26,640 nucleotides of DNA from Pseudomonadota bacterium (GCA_023411815.1 JAEYOJ010000150.1:1-26640), one strand, 5' to 3'. Shown: positions 8,336-16,410, counted from the first letter of the stretch. Notes: generated by a model from the sequence alone, not told the origin. Translations and numbers: made by a program.

Positions 8336-8503
8336 ATGAAGGTAAAATTGATCAAGAGCAAGATCGGCTGCACCCCCAAGCAGAGGGCTACCCTCGCAGC
8401 CTTGGGGCTGCGCAAGATCCGTCAGGTTCATGAGCTTCCTGATAACAGCGCCATTCGTGGCATGATCACGCAGGTGGCGCACTTGGTGGAGGTCACAGAG
8501 TAA
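8336..8503 (+). CDS. rpmD: 50S ribosomal protein L30
   Basis: This 55-residue protein is L30, a small large-subunit protein absent from some bacterial groups. It shows KLIKSKIGCTPKQRATL followed by LGLRKIRQVHELPD, the family signature. The open frame extends upstream, but AAGGAA before 8336 and the normal length fix this start. Its TAA overlaps the rplO ATG by one base. Confidence 0.96.
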   Translation: MKVKLIKSKIGCTPKQRATLAALGLRKIRQVHELPDNSAIRGMITQVAHLVEVTE

Positions 8504-8949
8504 TGCGTCTTAATGAACTCTATCCGTTCGACGAAGAGCGGAAATCAAGGAAGCGCGTGGGTCGTGGCGGCGGTTCTGGGCTTGGCGGCACGTCCGGCAA
8601 GGGCCACAAAGGCGCCCGCTCCCGCTCCGGGTACAGCGCCAAGGCGGGCTTTGAAGGCGGCCAGATGCCTCTGGCTCGTCGTCTGCCCAAGCACGGCTTC
8701 AAGAATCCGTTCCGCGTTGAGTATGCTCCCGTCAATCTGTCCCGGATTGCGGAAGCTTTTCAAGGTGCGGCCGAAGTCTCCTTGGAGGACATGTACGCCA
8801 GGGGGCTGTGCCCTCGCGGCACGGCAGTCAAGGTTCTGGGCAACGGCGAACTCGCTGCTGCCATGACCATTGAGGCGCATCGGTTCAGCAAATCCGCTTT
8901 GGAGAAGATCGCCAAGGCCGGGGGCACGGCCAAGGCACTGGAAGGCTAG
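8503..8949 (+). CDS. rplO: 50S ribosomal protein L15
   Basis: This 148-residue protein is L15, a late assembly protein of the large subunit. The glycine- and arginine-rich N-terminal arm GRGGGSGLGGTSGKGHKGAR and the following FEGGQMPLARRLPKHGF are diagnostic. It precedes secY as in most spc operons. Confidence 0.97.
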   Translation: MRLNELYPFDEERKSRKRVGRGGGSGLGGTSGKGHKGARSRSGYSAKAGFEGGQMPLARRLPKHGFKNPFRVEYAPVNLSRIAEAFQGAAEVSLEDMYARGLCPRGTAVKVLGNGELAAAMTIEAHRFSKSALEKIAKAGGTAKALEG

Positions 8950-8953
8950 TATC

Positions 8954-10276
8954 GTGGCTGCTTCCGGATTCGAGAATATCGCCAGACTGCCGGAGCTCAG
9001 GAAGCGTCTTTTTTGGACCTTCCTGCTCCTGGCGGTCTACCGTATCGGCATCCATATTCCGGTGCCTGGCGTGGATGCGCAGGCGCTCTCCGATTTCTTT
9101 GCTACCGTCAGCAATACATTGTTCGGCTTGTTCGACATGTTTTCGGGCGGCGGTCTGAGCAACCTGTCCATTCTGGCCCTTGGCATCATGCCGTATATCT
9201 CGGCATCGATCATCCTGCAGCTGCTCACGGTGGTGAGCCCCGAGCTGAGCAGGTTGTCCAAGGAAGAGGGTGCCGCCGGGCGCAAGAAGATCACCCAGTA
9301 CACCCGTTACGGAACAGTGCTGATCACGGTTGTGCAGGGCTTGGCGATAGCCATCGGCCTGGAGAACATGTCCAGCCCCACTGGCGCGCCCATCGTTGTG
9401 GAAGCAGGATGGGGATTCCGACTGGTGACCATCGTGACCATGACCGCCGGAACCATCTTCGTCATGTGGATCGGTGAGCAGATCACGGAAAAGGGCATCG
9501 GCAACGGTATCTCGCTGATCATCTTCGCCGGTATCGTGGCAGGCATCCCCAGGGCGCTCATTAATACCGGAAGGCTGGTGAGCACGGGTGAAATGACCCT
9601 GTTCATCCTGTTGTTCATTCTGGCGCTCATGGCCGGCGTTCTCGTTTTCATCGTTTTCATGGAACGTGCCCAGCGCCGTATTCCGATTCATTACGCCAAG
9701 CGTATGATGGGGCGGAAGATGTTTGGAGGTCAGACCACCCACTTGCCGTTGCGCATCAATACGGCAGGCGTGATACCGCCCATCTTCGCCTCGAGCATTC
9801 TCATGTTTCCGGCCACGCTGGCGAACTTCTCGGACATTGAGATCCTGCAGCGAATCTCTTCCTGGTTCAACCCGGCTTCCTTGCTTTACAACGTCCTCTT
9901 CGTGGGGATCATTATATTCTTCTGCTACTTCTACACCGCGATCATCTTTGATCCGCAGAACATAGCGGAGAACATACGCAAGCAGGGCGGCTTCATCCCT
10001 GGTATACGGCCCGGAGCCAAGACCAAGGAGTACATTGACAAGGTCCTCGCCAGGATTACCTTGTGGGGCTCGCTGTATATCTCGGCCATCTGCGTGCTGC
10101 CCATGTTGTTGATCGCCCAGTTCAACGTCCCCTACTATTATGGCGGCACCTCGCTGCTTATCGTTGTGGGTGTGGCCATGGATTTCATGGGCAAGATCGA
10201 ATCCTACCTTATTTCGCGCCAGTATGAAGGTCTAATGGCCAAGGCTGGCCGCGTCAAAGGCCGGACCGGGAAGTAG
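8954..10276 (+). CDS. secY: Protein translocase subunit SecY
   Basis: This 440-residue inner-membrane protein is the channel subunit of the SecYEG translocon. About ten hydrophobic helices are visible. Conserved pieces include LGIMPYISASIILQLL after TM2, ITEKGIGNGISLIIFAGI around TM4 and the cytosolic loop with LPLRINTAGVIPPIFASSI. I use a GTG start at 8954, which follows GGAAGG and gives a family-like N-terminus (FENIARLPELRKRL). The open frame extends upstream into rplO and is ignored there. Confidence 0.97.
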   Translation: MAASGFENIARLPELRKRLFWTFLLLAVYRIGIHIPVPGVDAQALSDFFATVSNTLFGLFDMFSGGGLSNLSILALGIMPYISASIILQLLTVVSPELSRLSKEEGAAGRKKITQYTRYGTVLITVVQGLAIAIGLENMSSPTGAPIVVEAGWGFRLVTIVTMTAGTIFVMWIGEQITEKGIGNGISLIIFAGIVAGIPRALINTGRLVSTGEMTLFILLFILALMAGVLVFIVFMERAQRRIPIHYAKRMMGRKMFGGQTTHLPLRINTAGVIPPIFASSILMFPATLANFSDIEILQRISSWFNPASLLYNVLFVGIIIFFCYFYTAIIFDPQNIAENIRKQGGFIPGIRPGAKTKEYIDKVLARITLWGSLYISAICVLPMLLIAQFNVPYYYGGTSLLIVVGVAMDFMGKIESYLISRQYEGLMAKAGRVKGRTGK

Positions 10277-10281
10277 GTGCA

Positions 10282-11049
10282 GTGAAGAAGTTCCGTGGCG
10301 TTTACCTGAAGAACGAGCAGGAAATTGCCATTATGCGGGAGGCAAATCGGATTGTCTCCCGCATACTGGATGCCTTGGGCCGCGAGGTCAGGCCTGGGAT
10401 CCAGACCATGTTCTTCGAGGAAATGGCCCAGGAGTTGTGCGCTGAATACAAAGTAGCGCCAGCATTCCAGGGCTATCATGGCTACCCTTTCGCCTTGTGC
10501 TGCTCGGTCAACGAAGAGATCGTCCACGGTTTCCCATCGAAGCGGATTCTCAATGAGGGCGATATCGTCAGCTTTGACATGGGCGTGATTCTGGACGGTT
10601 TTTTCGGAGATTCGGCCAGAACCTATACAGTGGGTGAAATTTCTGATAAGGCCATGGACCTTCTGGAGGTGACTCGCAATTCCCTCCTGAAGGGCATCGC
10701 TCAGGCCCGTGAGGGCAATACGGTGCAGGACATATCCAGGGCCATTCAAGGGTATGTCGAGAGCAAGGGCTACAATGTAGTTAAGCGTTTTGTCGGACAT
10801 GGAATCGGCAGGCGGTTGCACGAAAAGCCGGAGGTGCCGAATTTCGTGCCCCTCGGAGCACAGGAACTGCCGCTCAAGGCCGGGATGGTGCTGGCCATCG
10901 AACCCATGGTGACCATGGGGCAGTCTGAGGTCGATATCCTGGCCGACAACTGGACGGCGGTCACGAAAGACCGCCAGCTATCCGCCCATTTCGAGCACAC
11001 CGTTGCTGTGACCAAGAATGGGCCGGAGATTTTGAGTGTAAGCGATTGA
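10282..11049 (+). CDS. map: Methionine aminopeptidase, type I
   Basis: This 255-residue cytosolic enzyme removes the initiator methionine from new proteins. The dinuclear metal site is complete: D99 and D110 in the FDMG...FFGD segment, H173 in GHGIGRRLHEKP, E207 in AIEPMV and E238 in FEHTVAVT. The substrate-side H82 is in VHGFPS. The start is GTG, five bases after secY, with AGGTG upstream. A hairpin spans its stop codon, so part of the transcription may end here. Confidence 0.97.
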   Translation: MKKFRGVYLKNEQEIAIMREANRIVSRILDALGREVRPGIQTMFFEEMAQELCAEYKVAPAFQGYHGYPFALCCSVNEEIVHGFPSKRILNEGDIVSFDMGVILDGFFGDSARTYTVGEISDKAMDLLEVTRNSLLKGIAQAREGNTVQDISRAIQGYVESKGYNVVKRFVGHGIGRRLHEKPEVPNFVPLGAQELPLKAGMVLAIEPMVTMGQSEVDILADNWTAVTKDRQLSAHFEHTVAVTKNGPEILSVSD

Positions 11050-11060
11050 AAGTCGCTTAC
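11038..11060 (+). terminator. Hairpin across the map stop codon, possible attenuating terminator
   Basis: GTAAGCGA at 11038-11045 pairs perfectly with TCGCTTAC at 11053-11060 around a 7-base loop that contains the TGA stop. CTCTTTGTGTT follows, which is only a moderate T-rich tract. This may be a weak or regulated terminator that partly separates the spc and alpha blocks. The pairing is seen directly and the function is inferred. Confidence 0.45.
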
Positions 11061-11069
11061 CTCTTTGTG

Positions 11070-11098
11070 TTGCAATACCGCGGCACGGCATGAATATA
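11070..11098 (+). promoter_or_regulatory. Possible sigma-70 promoter for rpmJ-rplQ
   Basis: TTGCAA (11070-11075) and AATATA (11093-11098) are 17 bases apart in an otherwise GC-rich stretch, 57 bases before the rpmJ start. The placement just after the map hairpin suggests a secondary promoter for the alpha-type block. The boxes are imperfect, so this remains a candidate. Confidence 0.4.
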
Positions 11099-11104
11099 TA
11101 CGGG

Positions 11105-11127
11105 AGCCGCCGTTTGTTTAGGCGGCT
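11105..11127 (+). promoter_or_regulatory. Leader hairpin before rpmJ
   Basis: AGCCGCC at 11105-11111 and GGCGGCT at 11121-11127 form a perfect 7-bp stem with a 9-base loop. No T-run follows, so it is unlikely to be a terminator. It would lie at or near the 5' end of a transcript from the candidate promoter and could be an mRNA leader structure. Its partner, if any, is unknown. Confidence 0.4.
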
Positions 11128-11154
11128 AGCGGACAACCAAGTGGAGACGGTACG

Positions 11155-11268
11155 ATGAAAGTCAGGCCTTCCGTTAAAAAGATCTGCCCCAAGTGCAAGA
11201 TCATCAGGCGTAACGGAATCCTTCGTATTATTTGTGAAAACCCCAGGCACAAACAGCGTCAGGGTTAA
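11155..11268 (+). CDS. rpmJ: 50S ribosomal protein L36, zinc-binding form
   Basis: This 37-residue protein is L36, the smallest large-subunit protein. Translation from 11155 gives MKVRPSVKKICPKCKIIRRN followed by an ICENPRHKQRQG ending. The zinc ligands C11, C14, C27 and H32 are all present, so it is the zinc form rather than the zinc-independent paralogue. It opens the alpha block before rpsM. infA, which often lies just upstream in other bacteria, is missing here. Confidence 0.97.
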   Translation: MKVRPSVKKICPKCKIIRRNGILRIICENPRHKQRQG

Positions 11269-11280
11269 GAGGGGTAGATC

Positions 11281-11655
11281 GTGGCTCGTATAGCTGGTGT
11301 AGAACTGCCCAGGAACAAGCGCTTGGATATCGCGCTTACCTACATCTACGGCATTGGCCGTACCACCGCTCTCAAGATTTGCGATGCTGCCGGTGTTGAC
11401 TGGACGCGCAATATCGACAACCTGGATGACAATGAACTCAATGTCGTCCGTCGCGAACTCGAAACCAATCACAAGGTCGAGGGCGATCTTCGTCGCGACG
11501 TGACTGGCAATATCAAGCGGCTCATGGATATCGGCTGCTATCGCGGACTTCGCCATCGCCGCGGACTGCCCGTCCATGGACAGCGCACGCACACCAATGC
11601 GCGCACCCGCAAGGGCCCGCGCCGCGCTGCTGTTGGCGGCAAGAAGAAGAAGTAG
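11281..11655 (+). CDS. rpsM: 30S ribosomal protein S13
   Basis: This 124-residue protein is S13, in the 30S head, contacting tRNA and L5. The start is GTG after GAGGGG. The N-terminus ARIAGVELPRNKRLDIALTY and the C-terminal GLRHRRGLPVHGQRTHTNAR are signatures. It ends in a run of lysines, as usual. In E. coli S4 represses translation from this gene's leader, and no matching structure was established here. Confidence 0.97.
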   Translation: MARIAGVELPRNKRLDIALTYIYGIGRTTALKICDAAGVDWTRNIDNLDDNELNVVRRELETNHKVEGDLRRDVTGNIKRLMDIGCYRGLRHRRGLPVHGQRTHTNARTRKGPRRAAVGGKKKK

Positions 11656-11672
11656 TCCGGGGCCCCAGGCCT

Positions 11673-11696
11673 CGGCTGGCAGCCGGCCAAGGCCGG
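11673..11696 (+). promoter_or_regulatory. Two overlapping hairpins between rpsM and rpsK
   Basis: In the 81-base gap, CGGCT (11673-11677) can pair with AGCCG (11681-11685), and CCGGCC (11683-11688) can pair with GGCCGG (11691-11696). The two stems share bases, so they are mutually exclusive. No T-run follows. The gap is large for this tightly packed operon. An mRNA control element or processing site is possible but unproven. Confidence 0.35.
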
Positions 11697-11736
11697 TGAA
11701 CCGATCCAATGAGCTTTGCAGAACCGGAGAGAGCCA

Positions 11737-12126
11737 ATGGCTAAACCACGCCGCGTAGGCAAGAAAAGGGAAAAGAAGAATATCCCTATGGGCATCGCCC
11801 ATATAAAGGCTACTTTTAACAACACGATCGTGTCCTTTACCGATATGAAGGGCAACGTCGTGAGCTGGGCCAGCTCTGGCGGAGCCGGCTTCAAGGGCTC
11901 GCGCAAGTCCACGCCTTTCGCCGCTCAGGTCGCCGCCGAGAACGCGGCGCGGGTGGCCCAGGATAACGGCATGCGTTCTGTCGGCATTTTGGTCACGGGA
12001 CCCGGCGCTGGGCGGGAAGCCGCCATGCGCGCTATCAACAATGCGGGCTTCAAGGTGACCTTCATCCGTGATATCACCCCCATCCCGCATAACGGCTGCC
12101 GTCCTCCTAAGCGGCGTCGCGTCTAG
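11737..12126 (+). CDS. rpsK: 30S ribosomal protein S11
   Basis: This 129-residue protein is S11, on the 30S platform near the Shine-Dalgarno helix. It has HIKATFNNTIVSFTDMKGN, the GFKGSRKSTPFAAQVAAE segment and the final NGCRPPKRRRV, all diagnostic. The ATG at 11737 follows GGAGAG. Seven extra in-frame residues upstream are not used. Confidence 0.97.
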   Translation: MAKPRRVGKKREKKNIPMGIAHIKATFNNTIVSFTDMKGNVVSWASSGGAGFKGSRKSTPFAAQVAAENAARVAQDNGMRSVGILVTGPGAGREAAMRAINNAGFKVTFIRDITPIPHNGCRPPKRRRV

Positions 12127-12145
12127 GTAGAGGAGGATATTTACC

Positions 12146-12772
12146 GTGGCCAGATATACTGAAGCCAAGTGCCGCATCTGCCGGCGTGAAGGCGGGAAGC
12201 TGTTTCTGAAGGGTGATCGCTGCTTCACGGACAAGTGCGCCTATGAGCGTCGTCCCTATGCCCCCGGCATGCATGGCCGTGCGCGCAAGAAGATGAGCGA
12301 CTACGCGGTCCAGCTGCGCGAGAAGCAGAAGGTCCGCCGCATGTACGGCATTCTCGAAGCCCAGTTCCACGATTACTTCGTCGAAGCCGATCGGCAGCAC
12401 GGCGTTACGGGTACCAACCTGCTGCGTCTGCTGGAATTGCGTCTCGACAACGTGATATACCGCATGGGTTTCTCCAACTCTCGCAACCAGGCCCGCCAGC
12501 TCGTGCGGCATGGCGTGTTCGTGCTCAACGGCCGCAAGGTGACCGTTCCGTCCCTGCAGCTCAAGCCTGGCGACACGATCACCGTACGCGAGAAGAACAG
12601 GAAGATTCCCGTCATCATGGAAGCTCAGGAAGTCATCGCCCGTCGCGGGCTGCCCGCGTGGCTCGAAGTCGACGGAGCGAACTTCAAGGGAACCGTCAAG
12701 GACAAGCCCGTCAGAGAGGACATCCAGTTCCCGATTTCCGAGTCCCTCATCGTTGAATTGTATTCCAAGTAA
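12146..12772 (+). CDS. rpsD: 30S ribosomal protein S4, zinc-binding form
   Basis: This 208-residue protein is S4, a primary 16S rRNA binder at the mRNA entry site. It keeps four cysteines at residues 9, 12, 26 and 31 (CRIC...CFTDKC), the zinc-type N-terminus. An S4 RNA-binding domain follows with RLDNVIYRMGFSNSRNQARQ and RHGVFVLNGRKV. The GTG start follows a strong AGGAGGA. It precedes rpoA, as in many alpha operons. Confidence 0.97.
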   Translation: MARYTEAKCRICRREGGKLFLKGDRCFTDKCAYERRPYAPGMHGRARKKMSDYAVQLREKQKVRRMYGILEAQFHDYFVEADRQHGVTGTNLLRLLELRLDNVIYRMGFSNSRNQARQLVRHGVFVLNGRKVTVPSLQLKPGDTITVREKNRKIPVIMEAQEVIARRGLPAWLEVDGANFKGTVKDKPVREDIQFPISESLIVELYSK

Positions 12773-12784
12773 TAGGTGCACGGC

Positions 12785-13828
12785 ATGCTCATCCATAACG
12801 GCGACAGACTCATCAACACCCGCAACTGGTCCGAACTGGTCAAGCCAGAACAGATCGGAAGGGCCGCCAAGTCGACGAACACGTATGCGAAGTTCGTCTG
12901 CGAGCCCTTGGAGCGCGGTTTCGGCACGACGATCGGCAATGCCCTGCGTCGTGTGCTTCTGTCCTCCTTGCAAGGAGCGGCAATCATCTCCGTGCGCATC
13001 CAGGGCATCCAGCACGAGTTCACCACCATTCCCGGGGTGCTGGAAGATGTCACCGACATCATCCTGAACCTCAAGCTGGTCAGGTTCGCCATGAGCACCG
13101 ACCAGCCTCAGCATCTCGTGCTCCGCGCCGACAAGAAGGGTGCGGTCACTGCTGCTGCGATCCAGGAGAACCAAAACATCCGCGTGCTCAACCCTGGTCA
13201 GCACATCGCCACCTTGAGCGAGGATATTGAGTTCAAGATCGACCTGGAAGTGCGCATGGGCAAGGGCTATGTGCCAGCTGAAATGCACGAGGGCCTGCAG
13301 AGCGAGATTGGGCTTATTCCCTTGGACGCGAGTTTTTCTCCGGTCAAGAAGGTGGCCTATACCGTGGAGCAGGCTCGTGTCGGGCAGATGACCAACTACG
13401 ACAAGCTCCTCATGGAAGTTTGGACGGACGGCTCGGTGACTCCCGAGGATGCGGTGGCTTATAGCGCCAAGATCCTCAAGGATCAGCTCTCGGTGTTCAT
13501 CAACTTCGACGAGCACTCTTCGGACGAAGAAAAGTCCTATCAGCCCTCCAGCGGGGAAGAGAACCCGAACCTCTACAAGAACATCGACGAGCTCGAACTC
13601 TCGGTCAGGGCTACGAACTGCCTCAAGAGCGCCAATATCCGCCTTGTGGGCGAACTCGTCCAGAAGACGGAAAACGAGATGCTCAAGACCAAGAATTTCG
13701 GCCGCAAGTCCCTTGAGGAGATTCGTCGAGTGCTCGAGAACATGGGACTCGAGTTCGGCATGCACGTCGACAGTTTCGACGAAAAATACCAAGAGTGGCT
13801 GAAGAGGAAAGACAGCGATGAGGCATAA
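12785..13828 (+). CDS. rpoA: RNA polymerase alpha subunit
   Basis: This 347-residue protein is the alpha subunit that nucleates RNA polymerase assembly. The N-terminal domain shows RGFGTTIGNALRRVLLSS. An acidic, flexible linker lies near residues 240-260. The C-terminal domain with LKSANIRLVGELV and KNFGRKSLEEI binds UP elements and activators. A GTG at 12776 is also in frame, but AGGTG is six bases before the ATG at 12785, and the family start is MLI..GDRLINTRNW, so 12785 is chosen. The end overlaps rplQ by 11 bases. Confidence 0.97.
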   Translation: MLIHNGDRLINTRNWSELVKPEQIGRAAKSTNTYAKFVCEPLERGFGTTIGNALRRVLLSSLQGAAIISVRIQGIQHEFTTIPGVLEDVTDIILNLKLVRFAMSTDQPQHLVLRADKKGAVTAAAIQENQNIRVLNPGQHIATLSEDIEFKIDLEVRMGKGYVPAEMHEGLQSEIGLIPLDASFSPVKKVAYTVEQARVGQMTNYDKLLMEVWTDGSVTPEDAVAYSAKILKDQLSVFINFDEHSSDEEKSYQPSSGEENPNLYKNIDELELSVRATNCLKSANIRLVGELVQKTENEMLKTKNFGRKSLEEIRRVLENMGLEFGMHVDSFDEKYQEWLKRKDSDEA

Positions 13829-14255
13829 CGTATCCGGAAAGAAGTTCGGCAAGAGCAGCTCCCATCGCAAGGCCATGTTCCGCAACATGGCCAAGTCTCT
13901 GCTGACTCATGAGCGTATAACGACCACCGAAGTCAAGGCCAAGGAACTGCGCAAGTTCGCTGACAGGCTCGTCACCTGGGCTCTGCAGAACGATTTGCAC
14001 TCCCGTCGCCTGGCTTATCGTGTCCTGGAAAGCCATACCCTGGTCAAGAAGCTGTTCGATGAGATCGGACCGCGTTTCTCCGGCATGGGTGGCGGATATA
14101 CCCGCATTGTGAAACTGGCTCTTCCTCGCCGAGGCGATTGCGCCCCGATGGCGGTAATCGAATTGGCTACCGACCGCGGCGCAAAAGGGGCCACGGCCTC
14201 TCAGGGCACCGGACAGGCTCAAGCAGCCAGCTCAGAGACAACGAAGGCCGAATAG
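13818..14255 (+). CDS. rplQ: 50S ribosomal protein L17
   Basis: This 145-residue protein is L17, at the tunnel exit. It starts RHNVSGKKFGKSSSHRKAMF and has LLTHERITTTEVKAKELRKF and the GGYTRIVKL segment. It is longer than the 127 residues of E. coli L17. The last 25 or so residues form an Ala/Ser/Thr/Gly-rich tail that looks disordered. It is the final gene of the operon and is followed by a strong terminator. Confidence 0.97.
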   Translation: MRHNVSGKKFGKSSSHRKAMFRNMAKSLLTHERITTTEVKAKELRKFADRLVTWALQNDLHSRRLAYRVLESHTLVKKLFDEIGPRFSGMGGGYTRIVKLALPRRGDCAPMAVIELATDRGAKGATASQGTGQAQAASSETTKAE

Positions 14256-14263
14256 TCAATAAG

Positions 14264-14293
14264 AAAGGCAGGCTTTCAGCCTGCCTTTTTTTT
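14264..14293 (+). terminator. Intrinsic terminator after rplQ
   Basis: GGCAGGC (14267-14273) pairs perfectly with GCCTGCC (14279-14285) around a 5-base loop, and eight T bases follow. Flanking A bases extend the stem against the T-run. This is a textbook Rho-independent terminator that closes the ribosomal cluster. Confidence 0.93.
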
Positions 14294-14333
14294 CGCCCAG
14301 ATGCATAGACAAAAACTATCGAGATCATAGCCA

Positions 14334-15227
14334 ATGGATATCCGGAGACTTGAGGCTTTCTGCAAAGTGTACGAGCTGGGCAGCTTTTCCAAAGCAGGAC
14401 AGGAGCTGTTTCTCTCGCAACCGACCATTAGCGCTCATGTTTCCAGTCTGGAGGAAGAGCTTGGGGTCCAGCTCTTCGATCGCCTTGGGCGCATGATTTT
14501 GCCCACCCTGGCCGGCAAGGTTTTATTCCGATACGCCAAGGAAGCCTTCGTCAGCCTGGAGAATGCAAAAGCCGAGATACAACTGCTGCAGGACAAGATA
14601 TCGGGCGATCTCGTCATCGGCGGCAGCACCATCCCGGCACATTACATTCTTCCGCGCATTCTCGCCGACTTTACGAAACGCTACCCCGACGTGCATGTGG
14701 ACCTGAAGGTCGGGGATACGGTCGGCATCATCGACATGGTCACCCGTGGTGATCTCATTCTGGGCATCGTCGGAGCGGAATCTGATCGTCCCGAGCTTGA
14801 GTTCATCCCGCTCAAGGATGACCAACTCGTAATCGTGGCCTCGCCCAAGCTCAACCGTCCCATCGGCAAGACGCTCGGCACCAAGGAAATCTGCACTTGG
14901 CCCTGGGTCATGCGCGAGCGCGGCTCGGGAACCCGCAAGGCGTTCGAGAAAGGGCTGTTGGCCATCGGCCTCGATATCCGCTGCCTCAATATCTCCCTTA
15001 CGGTGGAGAGCACCGAGGCATTGCTGCAGTGCATCATGTCCGGCTTCGGAGTGGGCATCACGTCCCGCATCGCGGCTCAGGCCTACATAGACAGAGGCGA
15101 ACTCGTCGAATTGAATGCGCCGTCCCTGGCCATAAGGCGTCGCTTCTATCTCATTCGTCACGAGAAGCGCCACATATTCCCTGTCACGCGCTATTTCATC
15201 GACTTCCTGATGAACTCCTGTCGCTGA
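14334..15227 (+). CDS. LysR-family regulator, probably selenium-metabolism associated
   Basis: This 297-residue protein has an N-terminal winged helix-turn-helix (residues 1-60, with LGSFSKAGQELFLSQPTIS and LEEELGVQLFDR). A LysR substrate-binding domain follows from about residue 90 to the end, with LVIGGSTIPAHYILPRIL. Family members bind DNA as tetramers and respond to a small ligand. The stop is 39 bases before selD on the same strand, so the two are probably cotranscribed. A known LysR subgroup sits beside selD and other selenium genes in Desulfovibrio-like bacteria, and I infer that this is one of them. The ligand is unknown. Confidence 0.88.
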   Translation: MDIRRLEAFCKVYELGSFSKAGQELFLSQPTISAHVSSLEEELGVQLFDRLGRMILPTLAGKVLFRYAKEAFVSLENAKAEIQLLQDKISGDLVIGGSTIPAHYILPRILADFTKRYPDVHVDLKVGDTVGIIDMVTRGDLILGIVGAESDRPELEFIPLKDDQLVIVASPKLNRPIGKTLGTKEICTWPWVMRERGSGTRKAFEKGLLAIGLDIRCLNISLTVESTEALLQCIMSGFGVGITSRIAAQAYIDRGELVELNAPSLAIRRRFYLIRHEKRHIFPVTRYFIDFLMNSCR

Positions 15228-15266
15228 AAGGCGGCCGGATCTCGCAGACAAGCACGGAGAGAAAGA

Positions 15267-16310
15267 ATGTCCAAGATCACCCTGGTGGACAAGGTCAAGG
15301 CGTCGGGCTGAGCGGCCAAAATCCCTCCAGGGGACCTGGAGGAAATACTCGCCGGTTTGCGCACGGATACCGATTCGCGGGTCATTAGCGGTGTGGCGGC
15401 CAATGAGGATGCGGCCATTGTCCGTTTTCCAGCCGGCAAGGCCCTTGTGCAGACCCTCGATTTCTTCACGCCCATAGTCAACGATCCCTATCGCTTCGGA
15501 CAGATAGCCGCGGCCAACTCCCTGTCCGATGTCTACGCCATGGGTGGGGAGCCCCTGTGCGCCATGAACATCGTCTGCTTTCCGGCCAAGCGCATGGACA
15601 AGGCCATCTTGCGGGAAATCCTGCGCGGCGGATTGGACAAGGTGCGCGAGGCAGGTGCCTTGTTGGCCGGCGGTCACAGCGTCGAGGACGATGAAATCAA
15701 ATACGGCCTTTCGGTATCAGGCTTCGTGGACGAGGACCGTTACGCGACCAACGGCGGCCTGGAGCCGGGCGACAGGCTCGTGTTGACCAAGCCCCTAGGC
15801 ACAGGCATTCTCGCCACAGCCGTGAAGGCCTGCTGGGTAGGTCATGAGCGCATGGAGGACCTGCTCTATCAATGGGCGGGGCGTCTCAATCGCGTGGCCG
15901 GGCAGGTGATTCGCGAGGCAGGGCTCAAGGGCGCAACCGATGTCACAGGCTTCGGCCTCGGCGGGCATTTGCTGGAGATGGCCAACGCCTCGGGGCGCTG
16001 CATTCAGCTTGAATCTACGGCCGTGCCGATTCTTCCCGAAGCCCTGGAACTGGCGGGCATGGGACTTGTTCCTGAAGGAAGCCACGCCAATCGCAAGTTC
16101 TGCAGCCATGCCGTCTCTGCCTCGGCGGATGTCGATCCGGTTCGGCTGGATTGCATCTTCGACGCCCAGACCTCGGGCGGCATGATCCTGGCCGTACCCG
16201 AAGCCAGGCTGGACCAGGTCCGGGCCATGCTGCAGTCCCAGGGCGAGCCAGCCGAGTGCATCGGCCGGGTGCTGGAGGACCAAGCCGGGCCACGCCTCCG
16301 GATAACCTGA
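15267..16310 (+). CDS. selD: Selenophosphate synthase, selenocysteine-containing (TGA at 15309 read as Sec)
   Basis: The frame from 15267 gives 347 residues if the TGA at 15309-15311 is read as selenocysteine (residue 15). SelD makes selenophosphate from selenide and ATP, the donor for selenocysteine and selenouridine. The N-terminus SGUAAKI aligns with the GCGCK active site of E. coli SelD, putting Sec15 at the catalytic Cys position and K18 at the essential lysine. Metal-binding acids D48, D65, D88 and D225 (ATDVTGFG) are present. The body continues with SDVYAMGGEP and LLAGGHSVEDDEIKYGLS. The ATG follows GGAGAGAAAG. A tool that stops at TGA would start this gene at 15357 (TTG) and lose the catalytic end. 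Confidence 0.95.
15309..15342 (+). promoter_or_regulatory. selD Sec codon and SECIS-like hairpin
   Basis: The UGA is at 15309-15311. CCTCCAGG (15324-15331) pairs perfectly with CCTGGAGG (15335-15342), leaving loop GGA, so the loop lies 21-23 bases past the UGA. Bacterial SECIS elements sit immediately after the UGA inside the coding region and are read by SelB through a G-rich apical loop. Spacing, stem and loop all fit. Confidence 0.85.
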
Positions 16311-16390
16311 TATCTTGGAGCAGATTGCTTTAATGACGCCCTCTGCGACGTAGGCGAAAGTGAATTGCGCCTGCGCCCAAGCTGGCGGCA

Positions 16391-16410
16391 AGCCATGCCG
16401 ACGCATGGCT
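16391..16410 (+). terminator. Hairpin downstream of selD
   Basis: AGCCATGC (16391-16398) pairs perfectly with GCATGGCT (16403-16410) around a 4-base loop, 81 bases after the selD stop. No T-run follows, so it is a weak terminator candidate. The rest of 16311-16483 shows no convincing gene on either strand. Confidence 0.35.

Noticed and set aside
12107..13894. 595-residue minus-strand frame opposite rpsD-rpoA
   Set aside because: No domain pattern is seen, and it lies opposite two well-identified genes.
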